From Lachnotalea glycerini (lineage in GTDB: Bacteria; Bacillota; Clostridia; Lachnospirales; Lachnospiraceae): DNA of 64,000 nucleotides. Where the stretch lies: the NCBI RefSeq assembly GCF_003201285.1, contig NZ_QICS01000005.1:186001-250000 (forward strand), written 5' to 3'. A model generated the notes under the pieces. The model searched no databases, was not told the origin of the DNA, and worked only from the letters and a program-made list of their open reading frames with translations. This document shows positions 18,249 through 26,803 of this stretch, piece by piece (position 1 is the stretch's first letter; every line of letters starts with the position of its first letter). The position numbers and the translations under genes are program-made.

Positions 18249-18411
18249 TGCATATCCTCCCCTATACACAAAGTAAACTGCTCCATCTATCCTCTATAAA
18301 TATAGTATATAGTTAATGTGCTTATATATCAAGACATAACGCTATTTTTCAAAATTATACATTTTATACTAAATCTAATCCCTCACTCATGAGGGACTTG
18401 ACCGCTTTACC

Positions 18412-18534
18412 GCGCCGAATGCTGTCACGTTGTGACATTTTCCACTTGCATTCGTGCGCATTGTGTTTTATTTCATAGGAATCAAAACTTTTATACGTTA
18501 ACATCAAGGTTTTACCTATGAAATGAAATAAAAT
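18412..18534 (+). repeat. Dispersed intergenic repeat, copy A
   Basis: About 120 bases, closely matching 22224-22343. Shared blocks are GTGACATTTTCC, CTTGCATTCGTGCGCATTGTG and ATTTCATAGGAATCAAA. The left half can fold (TGTCAC-GTT-GTGACA within GAATGC/GCATTC). The right half is an inverted pair ATTTCATAGG and CCTATGAAAT. It lies between two minus-strand genes, GH18 and the diguanylate cyclase. Confidence 0.75.
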
Positions 18535-18560
18535 AGCTGTAAAACCTTAGTTTCACAGCT
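18535..18560 (-). terminator. Terminator overlapping the GH18 stop codon
   Basis: On the minus strand AGCTGT and ACAGCT pair around the TGA stop, and ATTTTATTT follows. The T-rich tail is shared with the end of repeat copy A. Confidence 0.5.
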
Positions 18561-19827
18561 TATTTATGGTATAGAGTGAATTTAAAACCGCCCAGTTTGG
18601 TGGAAATTTACGCATCAAATTCCAATAGCCTCCACCAAGAAGTTTGTATTCATTGATCAGCTTAAGTTTCGCTTCTATGCTTCTGGCATCTTCAAACCAA
18701 ACAACATGTGCCTTTCCTGCCGCATCTGTATAATAGAAATATGGTGACATTGCAAGTGTATCAAATTCGATGGTTGCCTGATTTTTTGCCGCTATATCAA
18801 TTGCTTCACTATTTCCTATAATGACAGCAACAGTCTCACCTCTTACATACGGTAAGGTCCAGTCATAGCCATAGTTTGGAATTCCAATCATTATTTTGTT
18901 GACATCAATCTGAGTTACTGCATAATCAATGACTCTTCTTACTTGGTCAATTGGTGCAACTGCCATTGGGGGGCCATAGGTATAACCCCATTCGTATGTC
19001 ATTAGCAAAACCAAATCTGCAATCTCACCAATCCTCTTATAATCATGTGCCTGATAAATCAACCCCACCTGTGTACTTGATGTCTTAGGCGCCAAATCAA
19101 CATTTACGATAAAGCCCTCTGCATGTAATCTAGTTGTAACCGAACTGATAAAAGATAAATAATTTTCTTTATCCTGAATAAATTCAAAATCAATGTCAAG
19201 CCCTATGTACCCCTTGATATACATTGTATTAATTATATTCGTAATTAAGGTTTGAGTGGCTGTAGAGCTGGCAAAAAGAGTCTCAGCATGCTCATTACTG
19301 AAATTACCGTTTTCATCTATAGAAGAAATAAGCATCATAGGAGATGTCTTCAAAGAATATGCTTCTCTTATTAATTCTTCATCATCTATAGGAATCAACT
19401 CTCCCTGTGCAGTAAAGCCATAGCCAAATATCGTTAACGTTGTCATGTAAGTTAATGCTGTTCTTAAAATATTTTTATCGATAAAAGGATAAGCATAACC
19501 ATTAAATCTTCCACTTCGAAGCTTTTCTCCTTCAAATGTAATTACTAGTACTTCTCCTTCATATAAAACAGGATTATTAATCAAATTAGGATTGTTTTGT
19601 AAAAGATTAATTTGACTGATTCCATAATTATTTGCTATGGATGTGATAGTCTCTGCGCTCGCAACAACATGTATTGTCTTTGGTATGAGAATGACAAGAG
19701 CCTGACCTAATACAAGTGTAGTAATATGATCGATTCCATTATCTGTCATAATACGCTCTACAGAAACACCATACTGGTCTGCAACACTTTTTAGTGTATC
19801 TCCCTGTTTCACAACATGAATAAGCAA
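18553..19827 (-). CDS. LysM-GH18 spore cortex/germination hydrolase (SleL/YaaH-like)
   Basis: 424 residues. Two LysM repeats (about 1-47 and 50-97: IHVVKQGDTLKSVADQYGVS and IHVVASAETITSIANNYG) bind peptidoglycan. A glycoside hydrolase 18 barrel follows (about 108-424) with the catalytic strand GLDIDFEFI, the DxDxE motif. No signal peptide is seen, as in SleL/YaaH proteins, which are made in the mother cell and work as N-acetylglucosaminidases on the spore cortex. The start is TTG, giving MLIHVVKQGD directly at the first LysM. It supports the view that this is a spore former. Confidence 0.88.
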   Translation of the reverse strand: MLIHVVKQGDTLKSVADQYGVSVERIMTDNGIDHITTLVLGQALVILIPKTIHVVASAETITSIANNYGISQINLLQNNPNLINNPVLYEGEVLVITFEGEKLRSGRFNGYAYPFIDKNILRTALTYMTTLTIFGYGFTAQGELIPIDDEELIREAYSLKTSPMMLISSIDENGNFSNEHAETLFASSTATQTLITNIINTMYIKGYIGLDIDFEFIQDKENYLSFISSVTTRLHAEGFIVNVDLAPKTSSTQVGLIYQAHDYKRIGEIADLVLLMTYEWGYTYGPPMAVAPIDQVRRVIDYAVTQIDVNKIMIGIPNYGYDWTLPYVRGETVAVIIGNSEAIDIAAKNQATIEFDTLAMSPYFYYTDAAGKAHVVWFEDARSIEAKLKLINEYKLLGGGYWNLMRKFPPNWAVLNSLYTINKL

Positions 19828-19882
19828 ATTTTTACCTACATTTTTTCCTCTTACTAAAGTATATGCACCGTACTTTTCTTTA

Positions 19883-20380
19883 TTACCTGTCGGAAATACT
19901 AATTGATTCGATTGCCACGCTGCCGCCTCTTACCACTTCAATATTTGTAAATTCTTTTGCAGCAAGCTGCACCAGTTCATTATTTCTAGCTTCTGTCTGA
20001 ATACACTCAATTAAAATAGACGATCTTCCAATATCCACTATTTTAGCCCCAAATACATCGCTAATACGGTAAACCTGTGTTTTCTCTTTTTCATTGGCTG
20101 TAAGAATTTTAAGATACAAAATCTCTTTCATGTGTATTAAAACATTTGTTAAATCAACTACCTTTATCACCTCAACGAATTGATTCAACTGTTTTTTAAT
20201 CTGTTCAAAAGTTGCATCGTCGCTGTCTACACATATTGTCATTCTAGATATCGTTGGATCTTGCGTTTCTCCGACAGTAAGACTATGAAGATTATAGGAT
20301 TTTCCTGAAAACAGCCCCGAAACTCTTGCTAATACACCAACTTCATTTTCAACATATAATGACATCCATCTTTTTTTCAT
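19883..20380 (-). CDS. ilvN: Acetolactate synthase small (regulatory) subunit
   Basis: 165 residues. The N-terminal ACT domain starts WMSLYVENEVGVLARVSGLFSG, where valine binds in this family, and a second domain follows (about 80-160). It activates the large subunit and gives it valine feedback. It starts 13 bases after ilvB with AAGGAGGAG upstream, so the two genes are translated from one message. Confidence 0.93.
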   Translation of the reverse strand: MKKRWMSLYVENEVGVLARVSGLFSGKSYNLHSLTVGETQDPTISRMTICVDSDDATFEQIKKQLNQFVEVIKVVDLTNVLIHMKEILYLKILTANEKEKTQVYRISDVFGAKIVDIGRSSILIECIQTEARNNELVQLAAKEFTNIEVVRGGSVAIESISISDR

Positions 20381-20393
20381 TCTTATCTCCTCC

Positions 20394-22118
20394 TTAACAA
20401 TCCAAAATCATTTCATTTAATGCATTTCCCCCAGGTACCATAGGCAATACCAATTCACTTTCCTCTAACATAAATTCAATAATTGTTGGACCTTCCTTAT
20501 TGGATGCTGCCAATTCAAATGCTTTTTTAATATCCTCTTGCTTAAATACCCTTATTCCTTTTGCTTGGTAACTATTTGCCAGTTGTATAAAGTCCGGTGA
20601 GTAGGGCGGACATTCCTTATTTGGATCAAAACAGTTTTTCTCGCAGCTTTTTCTGCATCTAAGACAGGTACTGGAATACCTTTTGTTAAAGAAAAGCTGC
20701 TGAAATTGTCTAACCATCCCCAGATAGCTATTATTAAAAATACAAAAAGTAATTGGAAGTTCACAGGTTACTGCAGTTGCCATCTCCTGAATATTCATCT
20801 GCATTCCACCGTCTCCTGATATGCATACAACTTGCTTATCAGGATTTCCCAACTTTGCCCCGATTGCTGCAGGCAGTCCAAATCCCATCGTACCAAGTCC
20901 GCCTGAGGTCAATAACTTTGTGCGTCCATTCATTTCCAAGTACTGTGTCGTCCACATCTGGTGCTGTCCTACATCGGTTACAATAATCCCGTCTTGATAT
21001 CGGGCGCTGATTTCCTTTATTATTTTATCCGGTGTTAATCCTATTGCATTTTGCGGTCTTATTGTATGCTCTAACTTCCATTTGTCAATTTGACTGTTCC
21101 ATTCCTCATGAAAGCAATCTTTAACTCTTTCCAGCATGGTTTGAATTGCCAGTTTCGCATCTGCAACGATTGGTACATCAACCTTAATATTTCTCGAAAT
21201 GGAAGAAGCCTCTATATCAATATGAATAATGGCAGCATTTGGAGCAAATTCACTGATTTTTCCTGTAATTCTATCGTTGAATCTTGTTCCAATAGAAAAG
21301 AGCAAATCACATTCACTAATTGCCATATTAGATGCATAGGAACCATGCATTCCAACGTTTCCAACGTAATATGGATTGTCTGTGGGTATTGCACCTTTCC
21401 CCATAATCGTCGTTACTACGGGTATTCTAGCGATATTGACAAGATTAGTAAATTCCTCTCCTGCCCCTGCTATATTCACTCCTCCTCCTGCCAAAAATAC
21501 CGGCCGCTTTGCCTTATCAAGCATATCCATAGCCTTTTTAAGCTGTCCCATATGAACTGAGGTATTTGGTTTATAACCTCTTATCGAAACTGGTTTATCA
21601 AAGTCATCCTCAAACAGTGCAAGTTGAATGTCCTTTGGAATATCTACTAATACTGGACCGGGCTTTCCACTTTTTGCTATATAAAAAGCCTCTTTTATAA
21701 TTCTTACTAAATCCTTTCTTTCTCTTACCGTTATCGCATATTTGCAAATACTTCTTGTGATGCCAACAATATCTACCTCCTGAAAGGCATCATTGCCGAT
21801 TAGATTCTTTGACACCTGTCCGGTAAAGCAAACAAGTGGAATACTATCATAATTGGCAGTTGCAATTCCTGTCACAAGATTGGTAGCACCTGGCCCGCTG
21901 GTTACTAAACAAACACCTACCTTTCCCGTTGAGCGAGCATAACCATCTGCTTCATGAATCAAGCCCTGCTCATGCCTTGGAAGAATCACTTCAATATCTT
22001 TTTGTCCATAAAGAGCATCAAATAAATCAACTGCATATCCTCCAGGATATCCAAATAAAATATCTACGCCTTCTTGCTTTAAAGTTTCTACAAATGCTTG
22101 TGTTCCTTTTCTTTTCAT
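20394..22118 (-). CDS. ilvB: Acetolactate synthase large subunit with Cys-rich insert
   Basis: 574 residues. It condenses two pyruvates to acetolactate (or pyruvate and 2-ketobutyrate), the first common step of Val/Leu/Ile synthesis. Thiamine-diphosphate enzyme features: catalytic glutamate in PRHEQGLIHEADGYAR, RFNDRITG, and the ThDP motif GDGGMQMNIQEM. Between RYSST and PDFIQLAN, about residues 483-506, it carries an insertion with five cysteines (CLRCRKSC, then C, then C before PPYSP). E. coli-type enzymes have a short Cys-free link there. AGGAGG lies before the start. A T-box leader controls transcription. Confidence 0.95.
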   Translation of the reverse strand: MKRKGTQAFVETLKQEGVDILFGYPGGYAVDLFDALYGQKDIEVILPRHEQGLIHEADGYARSTGKVGVCLVTSGPGATNLVTGIATANYDSIPLVCFTGQVSKNLIGNDAFQEVDIVGITRSICKYAITVRERKDLVRIIKEAFYIAKSGKPGPVLVDIPKDIQLALFEDDFDKPVSIRGYKPNTSVHMGQLKKAMDMLDKAKRPVFLAGGGVNIAGAGEEFTNLVNIARIPVVTTIMGKGAIPTDNPYYVGNVGMHGSYASNMAISECDLLFSIGTRFNDRITGKISEFAPNAAIIHIDIEASSISRNIKVDVPIVADAKLAIQTMLERVKDCFHEEWNSQIDKWKLEHTIRPQNAIGLTPDKIIKEISARYQDGIIVTDVGQHQMWTTQYLEMNGRTKLLTSGGLGTMGFGLPAAIGAKLGNPDKQVVCISGDGGMQMNIQEMATAVTCELPITFCIFNNSYLGMVRQFQQLFFNKRYSSTCLRCRKSCEKNCFDPNKECPPYSPDFIQLANSYQAKGIRVFKQEDIKKAFELAASNKEGPTIIEFMLEESELVLPMVPGGNALNEMILDC

Positions 22119-22223
22119 TTTTTGCCTCCTATTATTATTGTTATTATCTGCAATCTTTTAAAAGTTACTATTTTTGTGACTGAATTGTATAACATTGTCC
22201 TCTATAACTCATTGAACTGCTTA

Positions 22224-22343
22224 GAATCGCATGCAGTCACGCTGTGACATTTTCCTCTTGCATTCGTGCGCATTGTGTTTTTATTTCATAGGAATCAAAC
22301 TTTTTACGGTACCACAACAAGGTCATTCCTATGAAATAAAAAA
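22224..22343 (+). repeat. Dispersed intergenic repeat, copy B, in the ilvB 5' leader
   Basis: About 120 bases matching copy A. The right half is a perfect 15-bp inverted repeat, TTATTTCATAGGAAT (22281-22295) and ATTCCTATGAAATAA (22325-22339). It begins exactly at the T-tract of the T-box terminator and fills most of the space to the ilvB start, so antiterminated ilvB mRNA must include it. Confidence 0.8.
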
Positions 22344-22640
22344 ACCCTAAGCTAATAAATTAGCTTAGGGCGAATAAATCTTATCCGTGTTACCACCTAA
22401 ATTCAGAGATTTCTCTCTACACTCTGCCAATACAGAAACGCTGCTGACAGAATATCTATCAGTACAGACGAATCGATACCGTTTTCCCTGTAACGTAGAA
22501 AATTTACGTTGAAGCCTACTTAAGAATAATCTTGTTCGGTTCACTGCTCAAAGGCTACTTCCATACTTCCTTAGTAAAGATTTTCACCAACCATCTTTTC
22601 TCTGGAACCTCGGTGAGTATGTACTCCTCCTCATCATTGC
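22337..22640 (-). promoter_or_regulatory. T-box riboswitch controlling ilvBN, probable valine specifier
   Basis: Read on the minus strand, the leader has a Stem I with GAGTAC (the AGTA part of the loop E), CAGAGA, the GGTTGGTGAAAA distal region and the T-box bulge AGGTGGTAACACGG (22385-22398). The terminator stem is CCCTAAGCTAA/TTAGCTTAGGG (22345-22370) with a T-tract. By alignment with known specifier loops (GAA, codon, four bases, TTGAGC) the specifier is GTA (22556-22558), a valine codon. The TGGT in the bulge would pair with the tRNA 3' end ACCA. Uncharged tRNA-Val would allow read-through into ilvBN. Confidence 0.9.
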
Positions 22641-22745
22641 ATTTATTATGTTTATATTGTTCTTGATTATATACAATTAAATTTCATTTGTCAATGATAT
22701 ATTTTACTGTAATAAATTGTTATATTTTACTGTAATAGATTGTTT

Positions 22746-22786
22746 TTTTATTTCATAGGAATGACCTTGTCGTTATCGTATAAAAA
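22746..22786 (-). repeat. Dispersed intergenic repeat, copy C (half, inverted)
   Basis: TTTATTTCATAGGAATGACCTTGT and the following GTTATCGTATAAAA are the reverse complement of the right half of copy B, with a few changes. It lies just upstream of the T-box leader, between it and the 3' end of the invertase gene. Confidence 0.6.
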
Positions 22787-22809
22787 TATTGAACTGGTTA
22801 GATATATTT

Positions 22810-24288
22810 TCAGTCATCTTGTTCAACGATTATGTCATATTTATTTATGTTTACCATTATTGTTCCTTCCACTAAAAAAACAATATTTTGGGCTTCTAAT
22901 GTTGTATAAATCAATGATGATAAAACTTTCTCACCATCATTTACAAACACTTCAGCAGAATATTTATCAACGATAATTCTTAATTTAAGATTTTCGTATC
23001 CGATTTTTATTTGTCTTTCGCATACTACATCTTTTCGAAGTCCTGAATACTTCCTATCAAATGTTAGAATATTTGTAGTATTATTATATATGATGCTAGT
23101 ATGAAACTCATTATTAGCTGCTAGTCTTATCTCAACACTTTGATAATTTCCAGATATCACTTCAAACTCCATATCAATTTCTCTCCCTGATATTTCCGGA
23201 AGCGAAAGCTGTCCACTCAGTTCATAATTACTGTATTGTTTGGGATTATGCCTATAATTTTCGATTTCTTTGATTGGTTTTTGATATATTTTTCCATCTA
23301 AAATTGTTATCTCTCTTGGTAATGTCATCATTCCTGACCAACTAAAATAATTTGGATTTATATTATTATCCCAAGTTTGCATCCAAGCGATTACTACCCG
23401 TCTACCATCTTTTGTCTCCACTGTCTGCGGTGCATAATAATCAAGCCCATAATCCAGAACTCCAGTTAGCTCTCTCTTAAACGAATACTCGTTTTTGTCA
23501 TAGTCTCCAATAAAATACAGACTTCCATTCCCATTATGTATTTCATATTCTTTTGCCTGCATTTCTTGTGGTGAAACAATAATTACATATTTATCATCCA
23601 ATTTAAAAAAATCAGGGCACTCCCACATCTTTCCATATTCGTTATTGTTTTTAATTAGTATAGAACACATTTTCCACTCTTTTAAATTCAACGATTGATA
23701 AAGTATTAATTGCCCACTGCCATCTTCACTTCGATTTGCTATAAGAGCATAAAAAGCTTCCTCCTCTTTCCAAATCTTTGGATCCCTGAAATCCTCCATA
23801 CTGCATCCGTCTGGTAAAAGAGTTTCATCTATCACAGGATTATTATCCAATTTACAATAATCTAAACCATTTCCTATTGCTATACATTGCATCTGTTTTA
23901 TTATTGTACTTTGATCTGGCTGAATCTCTTCGGCTGTTCCAGTGTACATTAATATATGTTTTCCACCATCTTCTATTGCTGTACCCGAAAAACATCCTGC
24001 CTTGTCATACGACTGATCTGGTGCTAAGGCAATCGGTAAATGCTGCCATGTAATAAAATCTTTTGTTTTCATATGTCCCCAATGCATGGGACCCCATTGA
24101 ATATCAAACGGGTGATATTGAAAGAACAAATGATATTCATCCTTATATAAAGAAAATCCATTCGGATCATTAATCCATCCTATTGGTGCGGTTATATGAA
24201 AAGACGGCTTTAGATATTTATTAACATCTGTCTTCCCTTTCTCTTCAAATAATCTAACCTCATGCAAAATACTATTACTTATAGCCAT
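22810..24288 (-). CDS. scrB: Sucrose-6-phosphate hydrolase / beta-fructofuranosidase (GH32)
   Basis: 492 residues. Five-bladed GH32 domain with the nucleophile in WINDPNG (about 37-43), the transition-state stabiliser in FRDPKIW, and the acid/base in MWECPDFF. A C-terminal beta-sandwich follows (about 350-490). No signal peptide, so it acts on sucrose or sucrose-6-phosphate inside the cell. The ATG at 24288 has GAGGAGA upstream. No sucrose PTS or ScrR regulator is adjacent, which is unusual, so uptake must be coded elsewhere. Confidence 0.88.
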   Translation of the reverse strand: MAISNSILHEVRLFEEKGKTDVNKYLKPSFHITAPIGWINDPNGFSLYKDEYHLFFQYHPFDIQWGPMHWGHMKTKDFITWQHLPIALAPDQSYDKAGCFSGTAIEDGGKHILMYTGTAEEIQPDQSTIIKQMQCIAIGNGLDYCKLDNNPVIDETLLPDGCSMEDFRDPKIWKEEEAFYALIANRSEDGSGQLILYQSLNLKEWKMCSILIKNNNEYGKMWECPDFFKLDDKYVIIVSPQEMQAKEYEIHNGNGSLYFIGDYDKNEYSFKRELTGVLDYGLDYYAPQTVETKDGRRVVIAWMQTWDNNINPNYFSWSGMMTLPREITILDGKIYQKPIKEIENYRHNPKQYSNYELSGQLSLPEISGREIDMEFEVISGNYQSVEIRLAANNEFHTSIIYNNTTNILTFDRKYSGLRKDVVCERQIKIGYENLKLRIIVDKYSAEVFVNDGEKVLSSLIYTTLEAQNIVFLVEGTIMVNINKYDIIVEQDD

Positions 24289-24315
24289 TACAAGTTCTCC
24301 TCTCAATGAACCTTT

Positions 24316-24330
24316 TTGTATTCGTATTCA
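24316..24330 (-). promoter_or_regulatory. Possible cre-like site before the GH32 gene
   Basis: TTGTATTCGTATTCA matches WTGNAANCGNWNNCW with one mismatch and lies 28 bases before the ATG. A second symmetrical element, AATTCGAAT, lies 20 bases further on. Either could be an operator of a LacI-family protein. Short and degenerate, so a chance match is possible. Confidence 0.3.
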
Positions 24331-24405
24331 TATCTTATAAATTCGAATGTCATTCATCTGATAAATCCTTCTGTTTATTCTACTGTATAAAATTTTTAAC
24401 CATTC

Positions 24406-25086
24406 TTATCTTTTCATTGATCGGATTTCACTTTTTGTGTATTGATCCACCTTAAGTGATTCTGTGATTTTTTGCAACGCCTTATTATAGGTAAAGTCAT
24501 CTAAATGATTGTTCTCCAAGTAAGGCATTGTTTGACTTGGAAGCTTAACGTAATACATCGATATCGCCCAGGCAATTCCCATTTGCACATAATAAGCGCT
24601 GCTTGTAATTGAATCAAGAGCAAGCAATGCTTCTTTCACATATTTTTCACTAATAAAATAATTCAGTAGCATAACTACGCCAAAGCGTATAAAATATTCC
24701 CTTGAATCAGTCAAATAGGTTTTTAATAATTCCCACATTCTTTCCGGATCGTTTTTTGTTATTTTAAGGCTGCTGCAAAAAGAGTCACACACAGACCAAT
24801 TATCTATTTTAGGAACAAATTCTATAATATACGGTATTAATTCATCTAAATTAGTATTTATATATCCTATTACCATTCCTTGCAGCATTATTTCCTCATA
24901 GGAGGCATCCGATGCTTCCTTAAGATAAGTTCTCCAATCTTCCTTTGCTATCTGCTTTGCTATTTTACGCAAATTAGGTAATCTGACTCCTAAAATATTG
25001 GATACTCCCGGTAAAAGCTTACTGGAAAATTCCTGATATTCCGGCTCTGCTAATTTTGTTATTTGTTCTCGTATTTCTCGATTCAT
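24406..25086 (-). CDS. DNA alkylation repair protein (AlkD-like)
   Basis: 226 residues, all helical HEAT-like repeats. AlkD-family landmarks: GVRLPNLRKIAKQI near the N-terminus, EEIMLQGMVIGY, then DNWSVCDSF with the tryptophan and aspartate used for alkyl-base excision, and YFIRFGVVMLLNYF. It should remove alkylated purines from DNA. The start at 25086 has AAGGAG upstream. The longer frame (to 25140) would overlap the end of the gene before it and has no better ribosome site. It follows the DUF6483-like gene by 28 bases. Confidence 0.85.
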   Translation of the reverse strand: MNREIREQITKLAEPEYQEFSSKLLPGVSNILGVRLPNLRKIAKQIAKEDWRTYLKEASDASYEEIMLQGMVIGYINTNLDELIPYIIEFVPKIDNWSVCDSFCSSLKITKNDPERMWELLKTYLTDSREYFIRFGVVMLLNYFISEKYVKEALLALDSITSSAYYVQMGIAWAISMYYVKLPSQTMPYLENNHLDDFTYNKALQKITESLKVDQYTKSEIRSMKR

Positions 25087-25114
25087 TTTACTCCTTATCA
25101 TACAGCAAATACAC

Positions 25115-25504
25115 CTATCTTTGTAGATTATTAAAAACATTCATAATTCCTGAATATCCATATTTCTTAGCAATTGCTTCAATTCCCTCACTTATTTCAT
25201 TTCTGGAGTAATTTGCAGATTCTAAAAAATCTTCCTCATATTCATTGATATGAAGATAAAATGCCATAGCAATTTCAAGCTCCTTTGGCTCTTTAAATTC
25301 AAGCTTTGTAAACAAAAGATTTTCGGCTTCATTGATTTTACCCTCGTCTGCCAGCTTTGTAAGCTTATCAAACAACATATCATTATCGGTACGTTCATTT
25401 TCCTTTGGAAGCTCATAATTTAATTCACTTTTCCCCAGAATCGCCTTAACAATTGCTTTTACCATATCTTTTATCATTCTTGTTATATAATCGTCCTCTA
25501 ACAT
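25115..25504 (-). CDS. Small cytoplasmic protein, DUF6483-like
   Basis: 129 residues. The start MLEDDYITRMIKDMVKAIVKAILGK and the overall helical pattern recall the DUF6483 family, whose function is unknown. No membrane segment or cysteine motif. AAGGTGA lies before the ATG. It is the first gene of a two-gene unit with the AlkD-like protein. Confidence 0.65.
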   Translation of the reverse strand: MLEDDYITRMIKDMVKAIVKAILGKSELNYELPKENERTDNDMLFDKLTKLADEGKINEAENLLFTKLEFKEPKELEIAMAFYLHINEYEEDFLESANYSRNEISEGIEAIAKKYGYSGIMNVFNNLQR

Positions 25505-25776
25505 CGTTTCACCTTACCTCTTAATTTTATTCAATACTGATTGCTTAGATATTTGTTTTAGTATATATCGCCTTGTCTCGATAGTCAACGTTACTTTTAT
25601 CAAAACACTTTAAGCTGTTATGAATGATGTTATTGCATTTTGAAAGTCAAAGGCATATCATATATTATAATAATAAAAATTGACAATTTTATTTATAATT
25701 CTAAATATTTTGTCTTTTATGACGATATGTATTAGAGGATACTGCTTTTAATATACATTTATATCAGGGGGAAGCA

Positions 25777-26577
25777 ATGAAAAGAAGAGAAAAATCTATT
25801 ATCATTTTTTTATTATTAACATTCGCATTAAGTAGTATATGCTATTTTGTTTATATTTTCTATGGAGAAACTGCTTCCAGCATAACTGCTCTTCTTATGT
25901 GGTGTCCTGGCATATCTGCATTCATTATAAAAATTATTTTTTATAGAAAAGAAAAAATAATTAAATTTCAAAGATGTCCTATCGTATTTATCCTTTTAGG
26001 GATTTTCATACCGGTATTCTATTTAGGGATCTCATACGCAATTTATTGGCTTATAAACCCTTTTGCTTTTACTGGTCAGATATATAGTACCTCTATTACT
26101 TTTTATATCCTTGCCTTTCTTTCAAGCATAATAACCGCTATGGGTGAAGAAATCGGCTGGAGAGGCTTTTTGTTACCTAAAATGAGTGAAATTTTTCATC
26201 CTGTACCGACTGTAATCATATGTGGTCTTATTTGGGCTGTATGGCATTATCCTCTTTTGATTGCAGGCTTATACCAGTCAGGAACGCCCCTCTACTACCA
26301 GCTTCCTGTATTTACCTTAGAGGTTATTCTTATTACGGGTACACTTTTCTATTTAAGAATGCGCTCACATTCTATATGGCCAGCAATTTTACTGCATGCA
26401 AGCCATAATTATATTGATCAATTAATTTGTGCTCCTCTTACTCAGTCCGATGATAGTGCTTATTTTGCCGGCGAAACAGGCCTTATAACCGTAGTCTGTA
26501 TTGTTATAATTGTTATACTACTAGCAACAAAATCTTCAAAGAATTCTTTTATTTCTTATTCAAATAAGAGATATTAA
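25777..26577 (+). CDS. CPBP family intramembrane glutamic protease
   Basis: 266 residues with about seven to eight transmembrane helices. Three motifs of the CAAX-protease/bacteriocin-processing family are present: GEEIGWRGFLLPKM (EExxxR), the WAVWHYPLL helix with the second catalytic His, and HASHNYIDQ. GGGGGAAG lies six bases before the ATG. No bacteriocin genes are nearby. The substrate is unknown. It may process a membrane anti-sigma factor or prenylated peptide, as relatives do. Confidence 0.88.
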   Translation: MKRREKSIIIFLLLTFALSSICYFVYIFYGETASSITALLMWCPGISAFIIKIIFYRKEKIIKFQRCPIVFILLGIFIPVFYLGISYAIYWLINPFAFTGQIYSTSITFYILAFLSSIITAMGEEIGWRGFLLPKMSEIFHPVPTVIICGLIWAVWHYPLLIAGLYQSGTPLYYQLPVFTLEVILITGTLFYLRMRSHSIWPAILLHASHNYIDQLICAPLTQSDDSAYFAGETGLITVVCIVIIVILLATKSSKNSFISYSNKRY

Positions 26578-26674
26578 AAGATACATAACGATTTCGTGTT
26601 TTCACAATCTTACCCAAGATTTATTTAAATTCTTGGTACATATAAACTTAAGATATTCTGTTAAAATTCATCCA

Positions 26675-26720
26675 ATATCAGGGTCGAAATCTTTCATATA
26701 TCAGGGTCGAAATCTTTCAT
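26675..26720 (+). repeat. Perfect 23-bp tandem duplication
   Basis: A 23-base unit starting ATATCAGGGTCGAAATC occurs twice head to tail (26675-26697 and 26698-26720) with no mismatch. It lies 39 bases before the -35 box of the M23 peptidase promoter. It may be a recent slippage duplication or a doubled regulatory site. Confidence 0.9.
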
Positions 26721-26758
26721 ATTTTTATGTAAACAAACCTTTCATATTTTCATATTTC

Positions 26759-26786
26759 TTGACATATAGTATTATTACATTATCAT
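26759..26786 (+). promoter_or_regulatory. Sigma-A-type promoter for the M23 peptidase gene
   Basis: A perfect TTGACA (26759-26764), 16-base spacer, TATCAT (26781-26786). It lies inside the longer open frame that begins at 26633, so it argues for the downstream start at 26804. With this start the leader would be only about 10 bases. Confidence 0.6.
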
Positions 26787-26803
26787 ATTTAGCAGGTATC
26801 GAT

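Noticed and set aside
26633-26803. N-terminal extension of the M23 peptidase
   Set aside because: It contains the 23-bp duplication and a consensus promoter, has no ribosome site at its start, and is not typical of the family.
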